Positions 48,511-57,535 of a stretch of 64,000 bases of DNA are shown here, piece after piece. This stretch comes from Algoriphagus sp. GTDB taxonomy: Bacteria > Bacteroidota > Bacteroidia > Cytophagales > Cyclobacteriaceae. Numbering within the stretch: the stretch's first letter is position 1; every line of letters starts with the position of its first letter. The DNA lies in NCBI GenBank assembly GCA_030729785.1, contig JANQWS010000011.1, positions 53,703-117,702 on the forward strand. The letters are read 5' to 3'. A program made the translations under genes and the position numbers. The notes under the pieces were generated by a model. The model was not told the DNA's origin. It made no database searches and saw nothing but the letters and a program-made list of their open reading frames with translations.

Positions 48511-49761
48511 ATGGAAACCCTTTCCCATCATGAGGTAATTAACCTGCTCCTTCAACTAGCCTTGATGTTGATTATGGCGCGTCTTTTTGCGGAATTGGCG
48601 CGCAAACTGAAGCAACCTGCTGTCGTAGGAGAAATCATTGCAGGAATTATCATGGGGCCAACCATCTTTGGATTGGTGTTTCCCGAGCTTTTTGAAGGCT
48701 TATTTGTTACCAATGTCCAAACTAATATTGCCTTAGATGGATTTGTGCAGATTTCAGTGGTACTCTTGCTCTTTATTGCTGGAATTGAGGTAGACCTTCA
48801 GGTGGTTTGGGGCCAGGGGAAAAATGCCTTGAAAATTGGATTAACCTCCATGATTATACCAATTCTAGGTGGTTTTGTACTTGCTTATGCTTTCCCTGAA
48901 TTTCTGGGAGTGAATATCAACGACCGAATTATTGCTTCCACTTTTTTTGGCCTTTCTATTTCCATCACCGCCTTGGCAGTAATCGCACGAATACTGATGG
49001 ACTTAGACTTATTTAAAACCAAAACGGGTCTTTTGATAATTGCTGGAGCCATTGTGGTGGATGTAGTGGGTTGGATTATTTTTTCTGTGATTCTTTCCTT
49101 AGCTGATTCAGGCAAAGCAGGTTTGGGAGTTTGGCCAACGATCGGACTCACCCTCTTTTTTACTGTGTTTATGCTTACGGTAGGAAAAGGATTGATCAAC
49201 AAAGTACTCCCTTGGACCAATAAAAATCTAGCTTGGCCCGGAGGCCTTATTTCCTTATCCTTGGCGATTTGCTTTATTGCTGCCTCTTTTACTGAATACA
49301 TCGGTATTCATGCCATTTTTGGGGCATTTATTATTGGGGTAGCTTTGGGTGATTCCGAACACTTAACTGAAAAAGCCAAGGAAATTTTACACCATTTTAT
49401 CAACAATATTTTTGCGCCTATATTTTTTGTATCCATTGGATTGAAGGTCAACTTTATTGAAGGTTTTGATCCTATGGTAGTAGGAATAGTGGTCATCGTT
49501 GGGTTTTTCACCAAATACTTTGGGGCCTACTTGGGCAGTCGATTTGCTGGTTTTAAAAGGAATACAGCAATGGTCATCGGCTTTGGATTGAGTGCTAGGG
49601 GAAGTATGGACATTATCCTTGCCCTAATCGCGTTGGAATATGGATTGGTATCAGAATCTTTGTTTATTGGCTTGGTGATACTCGCCCTGCTCTCTAGCAT
49701 AGTTTCTGGACCGTTGATGAGCTGGTCCGAAAAACTAAAGCTTTCAAACAAATTGGGATAA
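48511..49761 (+). CDS. Kef/NhaP-type cation:proton antiporter (CPA2)
   Basis: A 416-residue membrane protein with about 12 helices. CPA features are KQPAVVGEIIAGIIMGPTIFG, VLLLFIAGIEVDL and the ion-site region GLSISITALAVIARILMDL; GLSARGSMDIILALIALE lies in the later half. There is no C-terminal RCK/TrkA-N domain, so gating may involve the upstream Usp protein (inference). It exchanges Na+ or K+ for protons at the inner membrane. Confidence 0.93.
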   Translation: METLSHHEVINLLLQLALMLIMARLFAELARKLKQPAVVGEIIAGIIMGPTIFGLVFPELFEGLFVTNVQTNIALDGFVQISVVLLLFIAGIEVDLQVVWGQGKNALKIGLTSMIIPILGGFVLAYAFPEFLGVNINDRIIASTFFGLSISITALAVIARILMDLDLFKTKTGLLIIAGAIVVDVVGWIIFSVILSLADSGKAGLGVWPTIGLTLFFTVFMLTVGKGLINKVLPWTNKNLAWPGGLISLSLAICFIAASFTEYIGIHAIFGAFIIGVALGDSEHLTEKAKEILHHFINNIFAPIFFVSIGLKVNFIEGFDPMVVGIVVIVGFFTKYFGAYLGSRFAGFKRNTAMVIGFGLSARGSMDIILALIALEYGLVSESLFIGLVILALLSSIVSGPLMSWSEKLKLSNKLG

Positions 49762-49834
49762 AAGGAGTACTACTTCTATCGAAAAAGAATAAAAGGGAAT
49801 AATTTTGAGCCCTTCTGAAGAAAGCACACGCATC

Positions 49835-50866
49835 ATGTCCACGAGTCACGCAAAAATAGGGGTCTTACTAGTTAATTTAGGTACCCCAGATAGTACCAAA
49901 ACAGGAGATGTCCGAAAATACCTACGAGAATTCTTGATGGATGGAAGGGTAATTGACTTTCCATTTATTCCAAGATGGATGCTGGTTAATCTGATCATCG
50001 CCCCTTTTCGCGCTCCCAAATCAGCAGGCGAATACCGAAAACTTTGGACCGACCGTGGCTCCCCCCTATTGTTTCATACCCAGGACTTAAAGGACAAGCT
50101 CGTTCAAAAGCTCGATCCCCAGAAATACTTGGTAGCCATGGCCATGCGCTACCAAAATCCAAGCATCAAAAAAGGATTGCAAGAACTACAGAAGGCCAAT
50201 GTAAAAAAGATCATTGTTCTTCCCTTATTTCCACAATATGCCTCTGCTACCAATGGTTCTGTGATCGATCGGGTCATGGAAATTACGCGTGGCTGGCAGA
50301 TTATTCCCGAGATGACCTTTATCAGCAACTACGTCGACCATCCCCTCTTTTTAGAGGCGTGGGCTGAATTGGGACGTGAGGCAATGCAAAAGCACGATTA
50401 CGAGCGATTTGTGTTTTCCTACCACGGTCTTCCTGAACGACAAATTCGAAAGGGAAGCGTGGAAGGACACTGCAAGCTCGGTACCTGCTGTGCCGCTTAT
50501 GGGCTAAAAAATCAATTTTGCTACCGGGCGCAATGCTTCCAGACCACTCGGCTGGTGGCGGAGAAACTAGGGCTTCCTGAAAACAAAGTAATGACTTGCT
50601 TCCAGTCTAGACTAGGAAAAGATCCCTGGATCAAACCGTACACAGAAGACCTGATCAAGGACCTCGCCAAAGAAGGAATAAAAAAAGTACTTGTATTTTC
50701 CCCTGCCTTTGTCGCAGACTGCCTAGAAACTACCGTGGAGGTGGGCGAAGAATACAAAGAGCAGTTTGAGGAGCTTGGAGGCGAGCATTGGGACTTGGTG
50801 CCTAGCCTCAACTCCAGTGATACTTGGGTAAGGTGTGTGGAGGATTTAATCGTGTCGAGATCCTAG
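49835..50866 (+). CDS. hemH: Ferrochelatase
   Basis: A 343-residue protein; ATG 49835 was chosen over an in-frame TTG at 49805. It begins KIGVLLVNLGTPDS; the metal-site His is in FSYHGLPERQI, and TCFQSRLGKDPWIKPYTE plus the Glu in CLETTVEVGEEYKE are the other conserved blocks. It inserts Fe2+ into protoporphyrin IX to give haem, in keeping with the cytochrome c maturation genes in this window. A Cys-rich stretch GHCKLGTCCAAYGLKNQFC (split at 210-230) is notable. Confidence 0.96.
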   Translation: MSTSHAKIGVLLVNLGTPDSTKTGDVRKYLREFLMDGRVIDFPFIPRWMLVNLIIAPFRAPKSAGEYRKLWTDRGSPLLFHTQDLKDKLVQKLDPQKYLVAMAMRYQNPSIKKGLQELQKANVKKIIVLPLFPQYASATNGSVIDRVMEITRGWQIIPEMTFISNYVDHPLFLEAWAELGREAMQKHDYERFVFSYHGLPERQIRKGSVEGHCKLGTCCAAYGLKNQFCYRAQCFQTTRLVAEKLGLPENKVMTCFQSRLGKDPWIKPYTEDLIKDLAKEGIKKVLVFSPAFVADCLETTVEVGEEYKEQFEELGGEHWDLVPSLNSSDTWVRCVEDLIVSRS

Positions 50867-50870
50867 TATT

Positions 50871-50963
50871 GTACGAAGTACAATGTACCATGTACCAAGT
50901 ATCTTCATAAATACCATTTGTGTACGAATCCATACTTTGTACTTGGTACCTAGTACTTTGTAC
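50871..50963. repeat. GTAC-rich inverted repeat (class A)
   Basis: Two 32-nt arms (50871-50902 and 50932-50963) are inverted copies matching at 27 of 32 positions, with a 29-nt loop. Both are built from GTAC words separated by AAG/CAA triplets. The right arm matches 23736-23766 at 28 of 31. It lies between hemH and the MFS gene; no T run follows, so it is not a standard terminator. Confidence 0.8.
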
Positions 50964-51004
50964 AATTAACTTTCGTATCTCGTAATTCGTATTTAAGACC
51001 TCCC

Positions 51005-52168
51005 TTGCCCAAATCCTCCTCCCAAGCCGTACTCATCCTTGGCGTGATCTTGATCTCGATCAACCTCCGCACCTCCATTGCGTCGGTAGGACCATTGATT
51101 CCTTTTATTCGGGAGGACCTGGGGATATCCAATGGAGAAGCTGGATTTTTGACCACCCTCAGCCTAATTACCTTTGCCATTTTTTCCTTATTTGCCCCAT
51201 TTTTGGGTAAAAAATTGGGACATGGTAAAGCTATCTTTTTAGGGATACTACTACTCGCCATGGGCGTAGTTCTTCGCGTCCAAGGAGGGATTGCTGTCCT
51301 GTACCTAGGTACCGCCTTGACGGGAATAGGGATTGTGACTGCCAATGTGCTGATGATTCCCTTCTTCAAATCGAGGATTCCGGAAAAAATCGGGCTGATG
51401 ACCGCTCTACTTTCTACAGGCATGTCCTTATTTGCTGCCATCGCTTCAGGAATCAGTGTACCCTTGGCAGAAGGGCTGGGCTGGGGATGGAGAGGAGCCT
51501 TACTTTCTTGGGTGGGATTGATGGTCCTAGCCTTACTTGCCTGGATCCCTCAGCTAGGTGTTCCCCCAACCCAAAACTCTGACGCACCCGCCCAGGGAAA
51601 AAATGTATGGAAATCCACCCTAGCATGGCAAGTCACAGGATTTATGGGTGCTCAATCGGTCATGTACTTCACGATGATTACCTGGCTTCCCGACCTATTA
51701 ATTGCTCGTGGAATGACTCCCGTACATGCTGGAATGGCCCTTTTTTACATGCAATTGATCTCTTTGATTGGGACCTTCTTTGCCCCCAATCTCCTATTGC
51801 GACTGAAACAACAGTCAGGAGTAATTGCCACGGTAGGTGTAGGCTACCTGGTAGGCTTCAGCGCACTATTTATCCACCAGGAATGGATCACCTTTGCTGC
51901 GCTCACATTAATTGGGATCGGAAGTGGAGCGAGTTTGAGTATTGCCTACACCCTTATTTCTATGCGTAGTGCAGAAGAACGCACTACTGCAAAGCTATCT
52001 GGAATGGTTCAGTCTGCCGGCTATGTATTGGCCGCCTTGGGGCCTTTTGTGTTTGGAGTTTTTCTAGATCTTTTTAACAACTGGAACCTGTTAATTTGGT
52101 TTCTTCTCCTGATGACCTTACAGTTTATGGCCCTAGGAATACCTGCTGGAAAAGATCAAAAAATCTAA
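51005..52168 (+). CDS. MFS transporter, CynX/NimT-like
   Basis: A 387-residue protein with 12 hydrophobic helices. LISINLRTSIASVGPLIPFIREDLGISNGEAGFLTTLSL in the first two helices (quoted in part) and PFLGKKLGHGKAIFLG in loop 2-3 resemble the cyanate/2-nitroimidazole transporter branch. No ATG is available at the expected start; TTG 51005 fits best. The substrate is unknown. Inner membrane. Confidence 0.9.
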   Translation: MPKSSSQAVLILGVILISINLRTSIASVGPLIPFIREDLGISNGEAGFLTTLSLITFAIFSLFAPFLGKKLGHGKAIFLGILLLAMGVVLRVQGGIAVLYLGTALTGIGIVTANVLMIPFFKSRIPEKIGLMTALLSTGMSLFAAIASGISVPLAEGLGWGWRGALLSWVGLMVLALLAWIPQLGVPPTQNSDAPAQGKNVWKSTLAWQVTGFMGAQSVMYFTMITWLPDLLIARGMTPVHAGMALFYMQLISLIGTFFAPNLLLRLKQQSGVIATVGVGYLVGFSALFIHQEWITFAALTLIGIGSGASLSIAYTLISMRSAEERTTAKLSGMVQSAGYVLAALGPFVFGVFLDLFNNWNLLIWFLLLMTLQFMALGIPAGKDQKI

Positions 52169-52237
52169 ATTCTTAACTTATTTTTTAGTAGGCTCCGCCA
52201 ATAAAGCGGTATTTTTGCAAGAGCATTTCATTCTGCC

Positions 52238-52840
52238 ATGCAAGACTTCCTACAAAATTTGGGTATTTCCAACGAGCTACTCAACTACCTGCTGATGCCG
52301 CTATTGATTTTTGTGGCTCGAGTAGCAGATGTTTCCATCAATACGCTACGCATCATGTTTATGATGAATGGTAAGAAAAACATCGTTCCTATATTAGGAT
52401 TTTTTGAGGCTTTGATTTGGCTACTTGCCATTGGACAAATCTTTCAAAATGTCAACAATCCTCTTTCCTACCTAGCTTATGCTGGCGGCTTTGCTACGGG
52501 AACATATGTCGGCATGACCTTGGATGAAAAATTAGCCTTAGGCCGGGTTTTGGTTCGGGTCATTACCCCAAAGCCACTCCCTTCCCTGCTGGAATTTATG
52601 AAGGAAAAAGACTTTCGGTTCACCAACGTAGGTGCAGAGGGACGGTATGGCAAGGTCAATTTATTGTTTACAGTACTCAAACGAGACCAACTCCAGGAAT
52701 TTATAGCTAGGGTAAAGCAAAGCGATGCAAAAGCATTTTATACCATAGAAAGTGTAAAACGGGTCTCCGAAGAGGACTTGAATATCATGGAAGACAAACC
52801 ACGTTTTCGTTCCAGACTACTGAGTAGGGCACGTACCTAA
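52238..52840 (+). CDS. DUF2179/UPF0316 (YebE-like) membrane protein
   Basis: A 200-residue protein. Three membrane helices (about residues 17-85) contain VARVADVSINTLRIMFMMNGKK and the GTYVGMTLDEKLALG signature of the UPF0316 family; a cytoplasmic DUF2179 domain follows (about 105-185, RFTNVGAEGRYGKVNLLFTVLKR). Function unknown. A TATTTTTG -7-like element is at 52210-52217. The stop overlaps the trmN6 start by 1 bp (TAATG). Confidence 0.9.
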   Translation: MQDFLQNLGISNELLNYLLMPLLIFVARVADVSINTLRIMFMMNGKKNIVPILGFFEALIWLLAIGQIFQNVNNPLSYLAYAGGFATGTYVGMTLDEKLALGRVLVRVITPKPLPSLLEFMKEKDFRFTNVGAEGRYGKVNLLFTVLKRDQLQEFIARVKQSDAKAFYTIESVKRVSEEDLNIMEDKPRFRSRLLSRART

Positions 52841-53553
52841 TGGCAAATAGTTGGTTTCAGTTTCAACAATTTCGTGTGCAGCAAGATCGCTGTGCCATGA
52901 AAATTACGACCGATGCGGTTCTTCTTGGAGCACTAGCTGATTTCAAATCCCCAAAAGAGATCTTGGACATTGGAACAGGAACTGGAGTAATTGCCTTGAT
53001 GCTGGCCCAACGTTTCCCTGAAAGCAAAGTTACCGCACTAGAGATTGATTTGGCAGCAGCAGTTCAGGCAACAGAAAATTTCAAGGAAAGCCCTTTTAGT
53101 ACTCGACTGACACTGCAGCCCATCGCCCTGCAAGATTTTTCGGCAAAAGCTTCCTTTGACTTAATTGTCAGCAATCCCCCCTATTTTCCAGATCACCTCA
53201 AGTCCAGTGACGCCAAACGAAATCTTGCTCTCCATTCAGATAGCTTATGTTTTGAAGACTTACTCAGCCATGCTAGCCAGCTACTTACCAGTTCTGGAGA
53301 ATTCTGGGCAATTTTGCCCCCTCGACAAATGAGAGATTTTTGTATGCTGGCTGAAGAAGTTAGCCTCTATCCCAACTTAAAAATTCAAATTCGAGATTCG
53401 GAAAATAAGCCCATTCATAGAGAGATAGCCGCTTTTTCAAAAACTGAAAAAAAACCTTCCTATCCCGATCAAATTTATTGCCTAAAATCTCCAGATGGAG
53501 ATTATTCTGAAGCCTATCGGCGTATCCTAGCAGGGTTTCTTTTGGGTTACTAA
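52840..53553 (+). CDS. trmN6: tRNA1(Val) (adenine-37-N6)-methyltransferase
   Basis: A 237-residue class I SAM methyltransferase. Motif I is ILDIGTGTGVIALMLAQRFP, the acidic residue after beta-2 is in ALEIDLAAA, and the adenine N6 motif NPPY is in IVSNPPYFPDHLKSSD. CAMKITTDAVLLGALAD at the N-terminus is typical of the YfiC/TrmN6 family. It starts on the last base of the preceding gene's stop (1-bp overlap). Confidence 0.92.
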   Translation: MANSWFQFQQFRVQQDRCAMKITTDAVLLGALADFKSPKEILDIGTGTGVIALMLAQRFPESKVTALEIDLAAAVQATENFKESPFSTRLTLQPIALQDFSAKASFDLIVSNPPYFPDHLKSSDAKRNLALHSDSLCFEDLLSHASQLLTSSGEFWAILPPRQMRDFCMLAEEVSLYPNLKIQIRDSENKPIHREIAAFSKTEKKPSYPDQIYCLKSPDGDYSEAYRRILAGFLLGY

Positions 53554-53603
53554 CAAATTGGGATTAAATATTTTTTTAATGGTGAAATACCTTATTCAAA
53601 TCG

Positions 53604-53634
53604 ATTGTAATGTTTCGTACTTCCTGTATTTTTG
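53604..53634 (+). promoter_or_regulatory. Promoter of the IPT/kelch-TonB-DUF4249 operon
   Basis: ATTG at 53604-53607 and TATTTTTG at 53627-53634 are 19 bp apart, the same geometry as the tRNA promoters. The gene starts 23 bp after the -7 element. Confidence 0.78.
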
Positions 53635-53657
53635 CGACTTGACTAGACCAACTTTCC

Positions 53658-55118
53658 ATGCAACAGCTTAGGACTACATTTCTAACCCTACTATTCCTTT
53701 CGCTACTGGCCTGTAACCAAGAAGATGAAACTCCAATCCTCGTAGCAACTGAAGATGTGTTGTTTGTTGGAAGCGATAAAATCAGGATTTCTGGACGATT
53801 ACTAGCCAATCGAGAAGTGCTCGCTGGAGATCATGGCTTTATTTTTTCGACAACAGCCTCGTTCACAAATGCCATCACCTTATCCTTGGGGGAAAAAGTT
53901 CAACCCGGTAGGTTTATTGGAGAAAAAAATGAATTTGATCTCGGCCAAACTTATTTTGTAAAAGCCTATGCAGATGTAGAAGGGCAACGTATCGAAGGAG
54001 AAGTGATTGAATTAAGCACACTCAATCCATCGGTCACTGGCTTTACCCCGAGCTATGGGATTGCGGGGCAGGAACTTATCATTGAAGGGAAAAATTTCCC
54101 AGAAGGAACAAAAGTATTTTTTGGAAATCAAGAAGCACAAGTTCTTCAAAACCTGTTTGAATCCAAGTTGATTGTCAAAATCCCAGCTGCTACAGGTCAA
54201 GTGCTTGCAACACTCAAAATCAAAGCCCAAGACACTGAAATCATCCTTCCAAACCCTTTTGAATACCAAGCGGGTAAATACACCAAAATTTCTGATTTTC
54301 CTGGAGGCCTTCGGATTTACGAAAACATATCCTTTGCGAATGCTTCAGGATTTCATGTGGGACTTGGCAAAGTCAGGTTCGGTGAAAATTATCCTGGATT
54401 TCAGCGTTTCAATCCTTCTACAGGTACCTGGACCGAAGTGAGTTTTCCAGGAAATCTACGTCAATATGCTTTTGCCACCCCTAGCTATTTGGGAGGAGGA
54501 GCCATCGAAATTACTCGAGATGTTTTTCAATTTGATCGAAGCTTTTGGAAAATAAATGGAAGTGAATTTGAACGATTGGGAGACCTTCCATTTACTACTC
54601 GTGATGCGTTGGCATTGGATTGGAATTCAAAATTACTTGTATTTGGAGGCTTAGATGCCGCTTCTTTCCTTGTACGTATGTATGACCCTCAGGAAGCCAA
54701 ATGGGTCAACAAACAAAATGCTCCATTTTTACTGGGCCGCACAGGAGCAGCATTTGTCTGGGAAAATAGAATTTTTGTTTTGTCTACAAGTGGGCAAGTA
54801 TGGGAGTACAATCCCAACCAAGATAGTTGGCAACAACGTACTACCTATCCAGGGCGACTAGGCCAAGGGTATCCTATAGCTGAAGTAATTGGTAAAAAAG
54901 CGTATCTCGGATTATTTAGAGCCACGCAGGAGCTTTGGGAACTTGACTTAGAAACCTTCAAATGGAAATCAAAAAATCAAATGGTAGGACTACCACAAAG
55001 TATTACTAGCGGTCATTTTCAATACAATGGTTCGATTTATTTCCTCCGTACTCCAGAATCAACTGTACCTGGTACGTTAACCATGGAACTATACAAATTT
55101 GATCCCGACGCGATTTAA
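53658..55118 (+). CDS. IPT/TIG and kelch-repeat lipoprotein
   Basis: A 486-residue protein with lipobox LSLLAC (Cys 18 or 19). After an Ig-like part comes an IPT/TIG domain (about 115-205): PSVTGFTPSYGIAGQELIIEGKNF, TKVFFGNQEAQVL. A kelch-type propeller fills the rest, with repeats such as LDWNSKLLVFGGLDAASF, FVWENRIFVLSTSGQVWEYNP and KAYLGLFRATQELWELDLETFKWK. It is probably a surface lipoprotein that works with the TonB receptor whose gene starts 10 bp after its stop. Confidence 0.85.
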   Translation: MQQLRTTFLTLLFLSLLACNQEDETPILVATEDVLFVGSDKIRISGRLLANREVLAGDHGFIFSTTASFTNAITLSLGEKVQPGRFIGEKNEFDLGQTYFVKAYADVEGQRIEGEVIELSTLNPSVTGFTPSYGIAGQELIIEGKNFPEGTKVFFGNQEAQVLQNLFESKLIVKIPAATGQVLATLKIKAQDTEIILPNPFEYQAGKYTKISDFPGGLRIYENISFANASGFHVGLGKVRFGENYPGFQRFNPSTGTWTEVSFPGNLRQYAFATPSYLGGGAIEITRDVFQFDRSFWKINGSEFERLGDLPFTTRDALALDWNSKLLVFGGLDAASFLVRMYDPQEAKWVNKQNAPFLLGRTGAAFVWENRIFVLSTSGQVWEYNPNQDSWQQRTTYPGRLGQGYPIAEVIGKKAYLGLFRATQELWELDLETFKWKSKNQMVGLPQSITSGHFQYNGSIYFLRTPESTVPGTLTMELYKFDPDAI

Positions 55119-55128
55119 GCTCCCCAAC

Positions 55129-57531
55129 ATGAAAAAAAATTTTCTAATTGCCTTTTTATTTCTTGGGCTCTCTGCTGCCTGGGCACAAACCCCCACTGTA
55201 AAGCGGGAAGTTATTGGTCGAGATATTGGTCAGCTCAAAGGAATCAAACTTTCGGGAAGAATCACCGATGAAATCACCGGAGAAGCACTTGTAGGTGCTA
55301 CCGTCAGAATTCCTGAATTAGACATAACCCGGATTACGGATGCCAACGGTAGTTTTGAGTTTGAAGTATCCCGAGCAGAATACACACTGGAGTTTCGCTA
55401 TGTGGGATATGAAACCGTTGTCTACCCAATCACCGCAGTAGGAGATGGGAGAATCACCATCAAAATGCTCCAAGAAGATTTTACGCTAGACGATGTAATA
55501 ATCTATGGCAGTGATCCGGAAAAAAATATTCGTTCCACGAATATGGGAGCAGTCACCTTGAGTGTCAATACACTTCGTGAGCTCCCTCCATTTATGGGAG
55601 AAATTGACATTGTGCGATCCCTCGCTACCTTGCCCGGTGTAAGCCAAGTGGGAGAAGCTTCCTCAGGACTAAACGTTCGTGGAGGAGGTGTAGATCAAAA
55701 TCTAATCCAATTTGCGGGTGCCCCCATCTACAACCCTTCCCACATGTTTGGACTCTTCACGGCCTTCAACCCTGACATGGTCAATGACGTGACGTTGTAC
55801 AAAGCGGTAGTTCCTGCTCGATTTGGAGGTAGAAGTTCAGCCATTCTTGACATCCTTCCCAAGGCAGGGAGTATCAGCAATTTTGGAGGAGAGGCAATGG
55901 TCAGTAATTTCTCTGGAAAGCTATCGCTAAACGGACCCCTGATTAAAGATAAGGTCTCGATTTTGGGGGGATTTCGAATCTCCTACATCAACTGGCTCCT
56001 TCAATCGCTAAGTAATACCACACTCAATAGTTCCAATGCTGATTTTTACGATGGGAACGTGGTGATTAGCGCCCCATTGTCTGAAAACAATGAGTTTACG
56101 TACAGCTACTACACCAGCTACGATGACTTTGCCTTTGCCTCGGACACGACAATCTCTTGGCAAAACAATGCACATTCCTTGCAGTGGAAAAGTAAGCTAA
56201 GTGAAAAATTAAAATTGGAAGCGGTTGGCTTTTATTCACTGTATGAATACGGAATTTTCAACCAATCTGGCTTAAATGACTTTGAAATCAATTCGGACAT
56301 CAAGGATATGGGGGGAAGAACCTTTCTCAACTATACCCTAAGCCCTACTCAGTCATTCACACTTGGAGCAGAATACAAGCAAGTAGCTATACAGCCGGGC
56401 GAGTTAGTGCCTACTGGAGTTACAGAAGATTTGCTGCCAAAAAAAGTACAAAATGAAGCAGGCCAAGAAATGGCTGCCCACTTCCAGCACGAACTGGAAA
56501 TTGGGGAAAAGATCGGCTTATCCTATGGCCTTCGGTACGACAGGTACAACTACCTGGGTGCCCGTACCGTTCGGAGTTACCGTGAAGGAACTCCCGTTTC
56601 GGATGGTTCCGCCATTGGGGAAACCAATTATGCAGAAAACGAACTGATTCAAACGTACGATGGGCTAGCGCCACGGGCTTCCTTCCGCTATTCCTTCAGC
56701 AAAGCCAGCTCAGTCAAATTGGGTTACAACAAAATGTATCAGTTTATCCACCTAATTTCCAATACGGCAACGATTGCTCCTTCAGATGTATGGAAATTGA
56801 GTGATGGGTTTTTAAAGCCCCAGATTGCAGATCAATTCTCGCTTGGTTACTACAATAATTTCAAAGGAAACATCTTTGAAACCTCTGTGGAGGTCTACTA
56901 CAAAGACCTTCAAAACGTGGTAGAATACAAAGATGGGGCAAATTTGATATTGCAAAATCACCTCGAAACCGAACTCATCCCTGCGCAAGGACAATCCTAT
57001 GGAATGGAGCTCTATGTAAAGAAAAACTTGGGAACATTAACGGGATGGATATCTTACACCTATTCTCGATCCTTGAGGCAAGTAATCACTCCATTTGAGG
57101 AGGAAAACATCAACAACGGGGCTTGGTATGCCTCCAACTTTGACAAGCCACATGACTTGACTTTGATTGGAAATTACAAGGTGAGTACCAACACTTCCAT
57201 TTCGGCTACTTTTGCTTACAGTACAGGGAGACCCATTACCTTTCCTGATGCCAAGTTTGATTACTCAGGAAATAACCTCGCCTATTTCAAGGATCGAAAT
57301 CAACAACGACTTCCCGACTTTCATCGACTAGATTTTTCTGTCAATTTCAAGTTAAAAGGAGAAGGAAAGTTTTTTGATGGGGATTGGACCTTCTCCGTAC
57401 TCAACGTGTATGGCCGTAAAAATCCATTCTCCATCTTCTTTGACGATGCACCACAGCAACCTCCTCAAGCCTTCCGTTTGGCCTTGTTGGGTATTCCCCT
57501 TCCTAGTTTGAGTTATGCCATTAGCTTCTAA
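55129..57531 (+). CDS. TonB-dependent receptor with CarboxypepD_reg-like N-terminal domain
   Basis: An 800-residue outer-membrane receptor; ATG 55129 gives the signal LIAFLFLGLSAAWAQ. Domains: carboxypeptidase-regulatory-like (about 35-120, LSGRITDEITGEALVGATVRI), plug (about 130-250, LATLPGVSQVGEASSGLNVRGGGVDQNL), then a 22-strand barrel ending in LPSLSYAISF with terminal Phe. It imports an unknown ligand with TonB energy. The neighbouring IPT/kelch and DUF4249 lipoproteins are likely partners, in place of a SusD. Confidence 0.94.
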   Translation: MKKNFLIAFLFLGLSAAWAQTPTVKREVIGRDIGQLKGIKLSGRITDEITGEALVGATVRIPELDITRITDANGSFEFEVSRAEYTLEFRYVGYETVVYPITAVGDGRITIKMLQEDFTLDDVIIYGSDPEKNIRSTNMGAVTLSVNTLRELPPFMGEIDIVRSLATLPGVSQVGEASSGLNVRGGGVDQNLIQFAGAPIYNPSHMFGLFTAFNPDMVNDVTLYKAVVPARFGGRSSAILDILPKAGSISNFGGEAMVSNFSGKLSLNGPLIKDKVSILGGFRISYINWLLQSLSNTTLNSSNADFYDGNVVISAPLSENNEFTYSYYTSYDDFAFASDTTISWQNNAHSLQWKSKLSEKLKLEAVGFYSLYEYGIFNQSGLNDFEINSDIKDMGGRTFLNYTLSPTQSFTLGAEYKQVAIQPGELVPTGVTEDLLPKKVQNEAGQEMAAHFQHELEIGEKIGLSYGLRYDRYNYLGARTVRSYREGTPVSDGSAIGETNYAENELIQTYDGLAPRASFRYSFSKASSVKLGYNKMYQFIHLISNTATIAPSDVWKLSDGFLKPQIADQFSLGYYNNFKGNIFETSVEVYYKDLQNVVEYKDGANLILQNHLETELIPAQGQSYGMELYVKKNLGTLTGWISYTYSRSLRQVITPFEEENINNGAWYASNFDKPHDLTLIGNYKVSTNTSISATFAYSTGRPITFPDAKFDYSGNNLAYFKDRNQQRLPDFHRLDFSVNFKLKGEGKFFDGDWTFSVLNVYGRKNPFSIFFDDAPQQPPQAFRLALLGIPLPSLSYAISF

Positions 57532-57535
57532 AGCC

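Noticed and set aside
50871..50963. GTAC inverted repeat as hemH terminator
   Set aside because: There is no T run after the right arm and the arms are AT-rich with a 29-nt loop.
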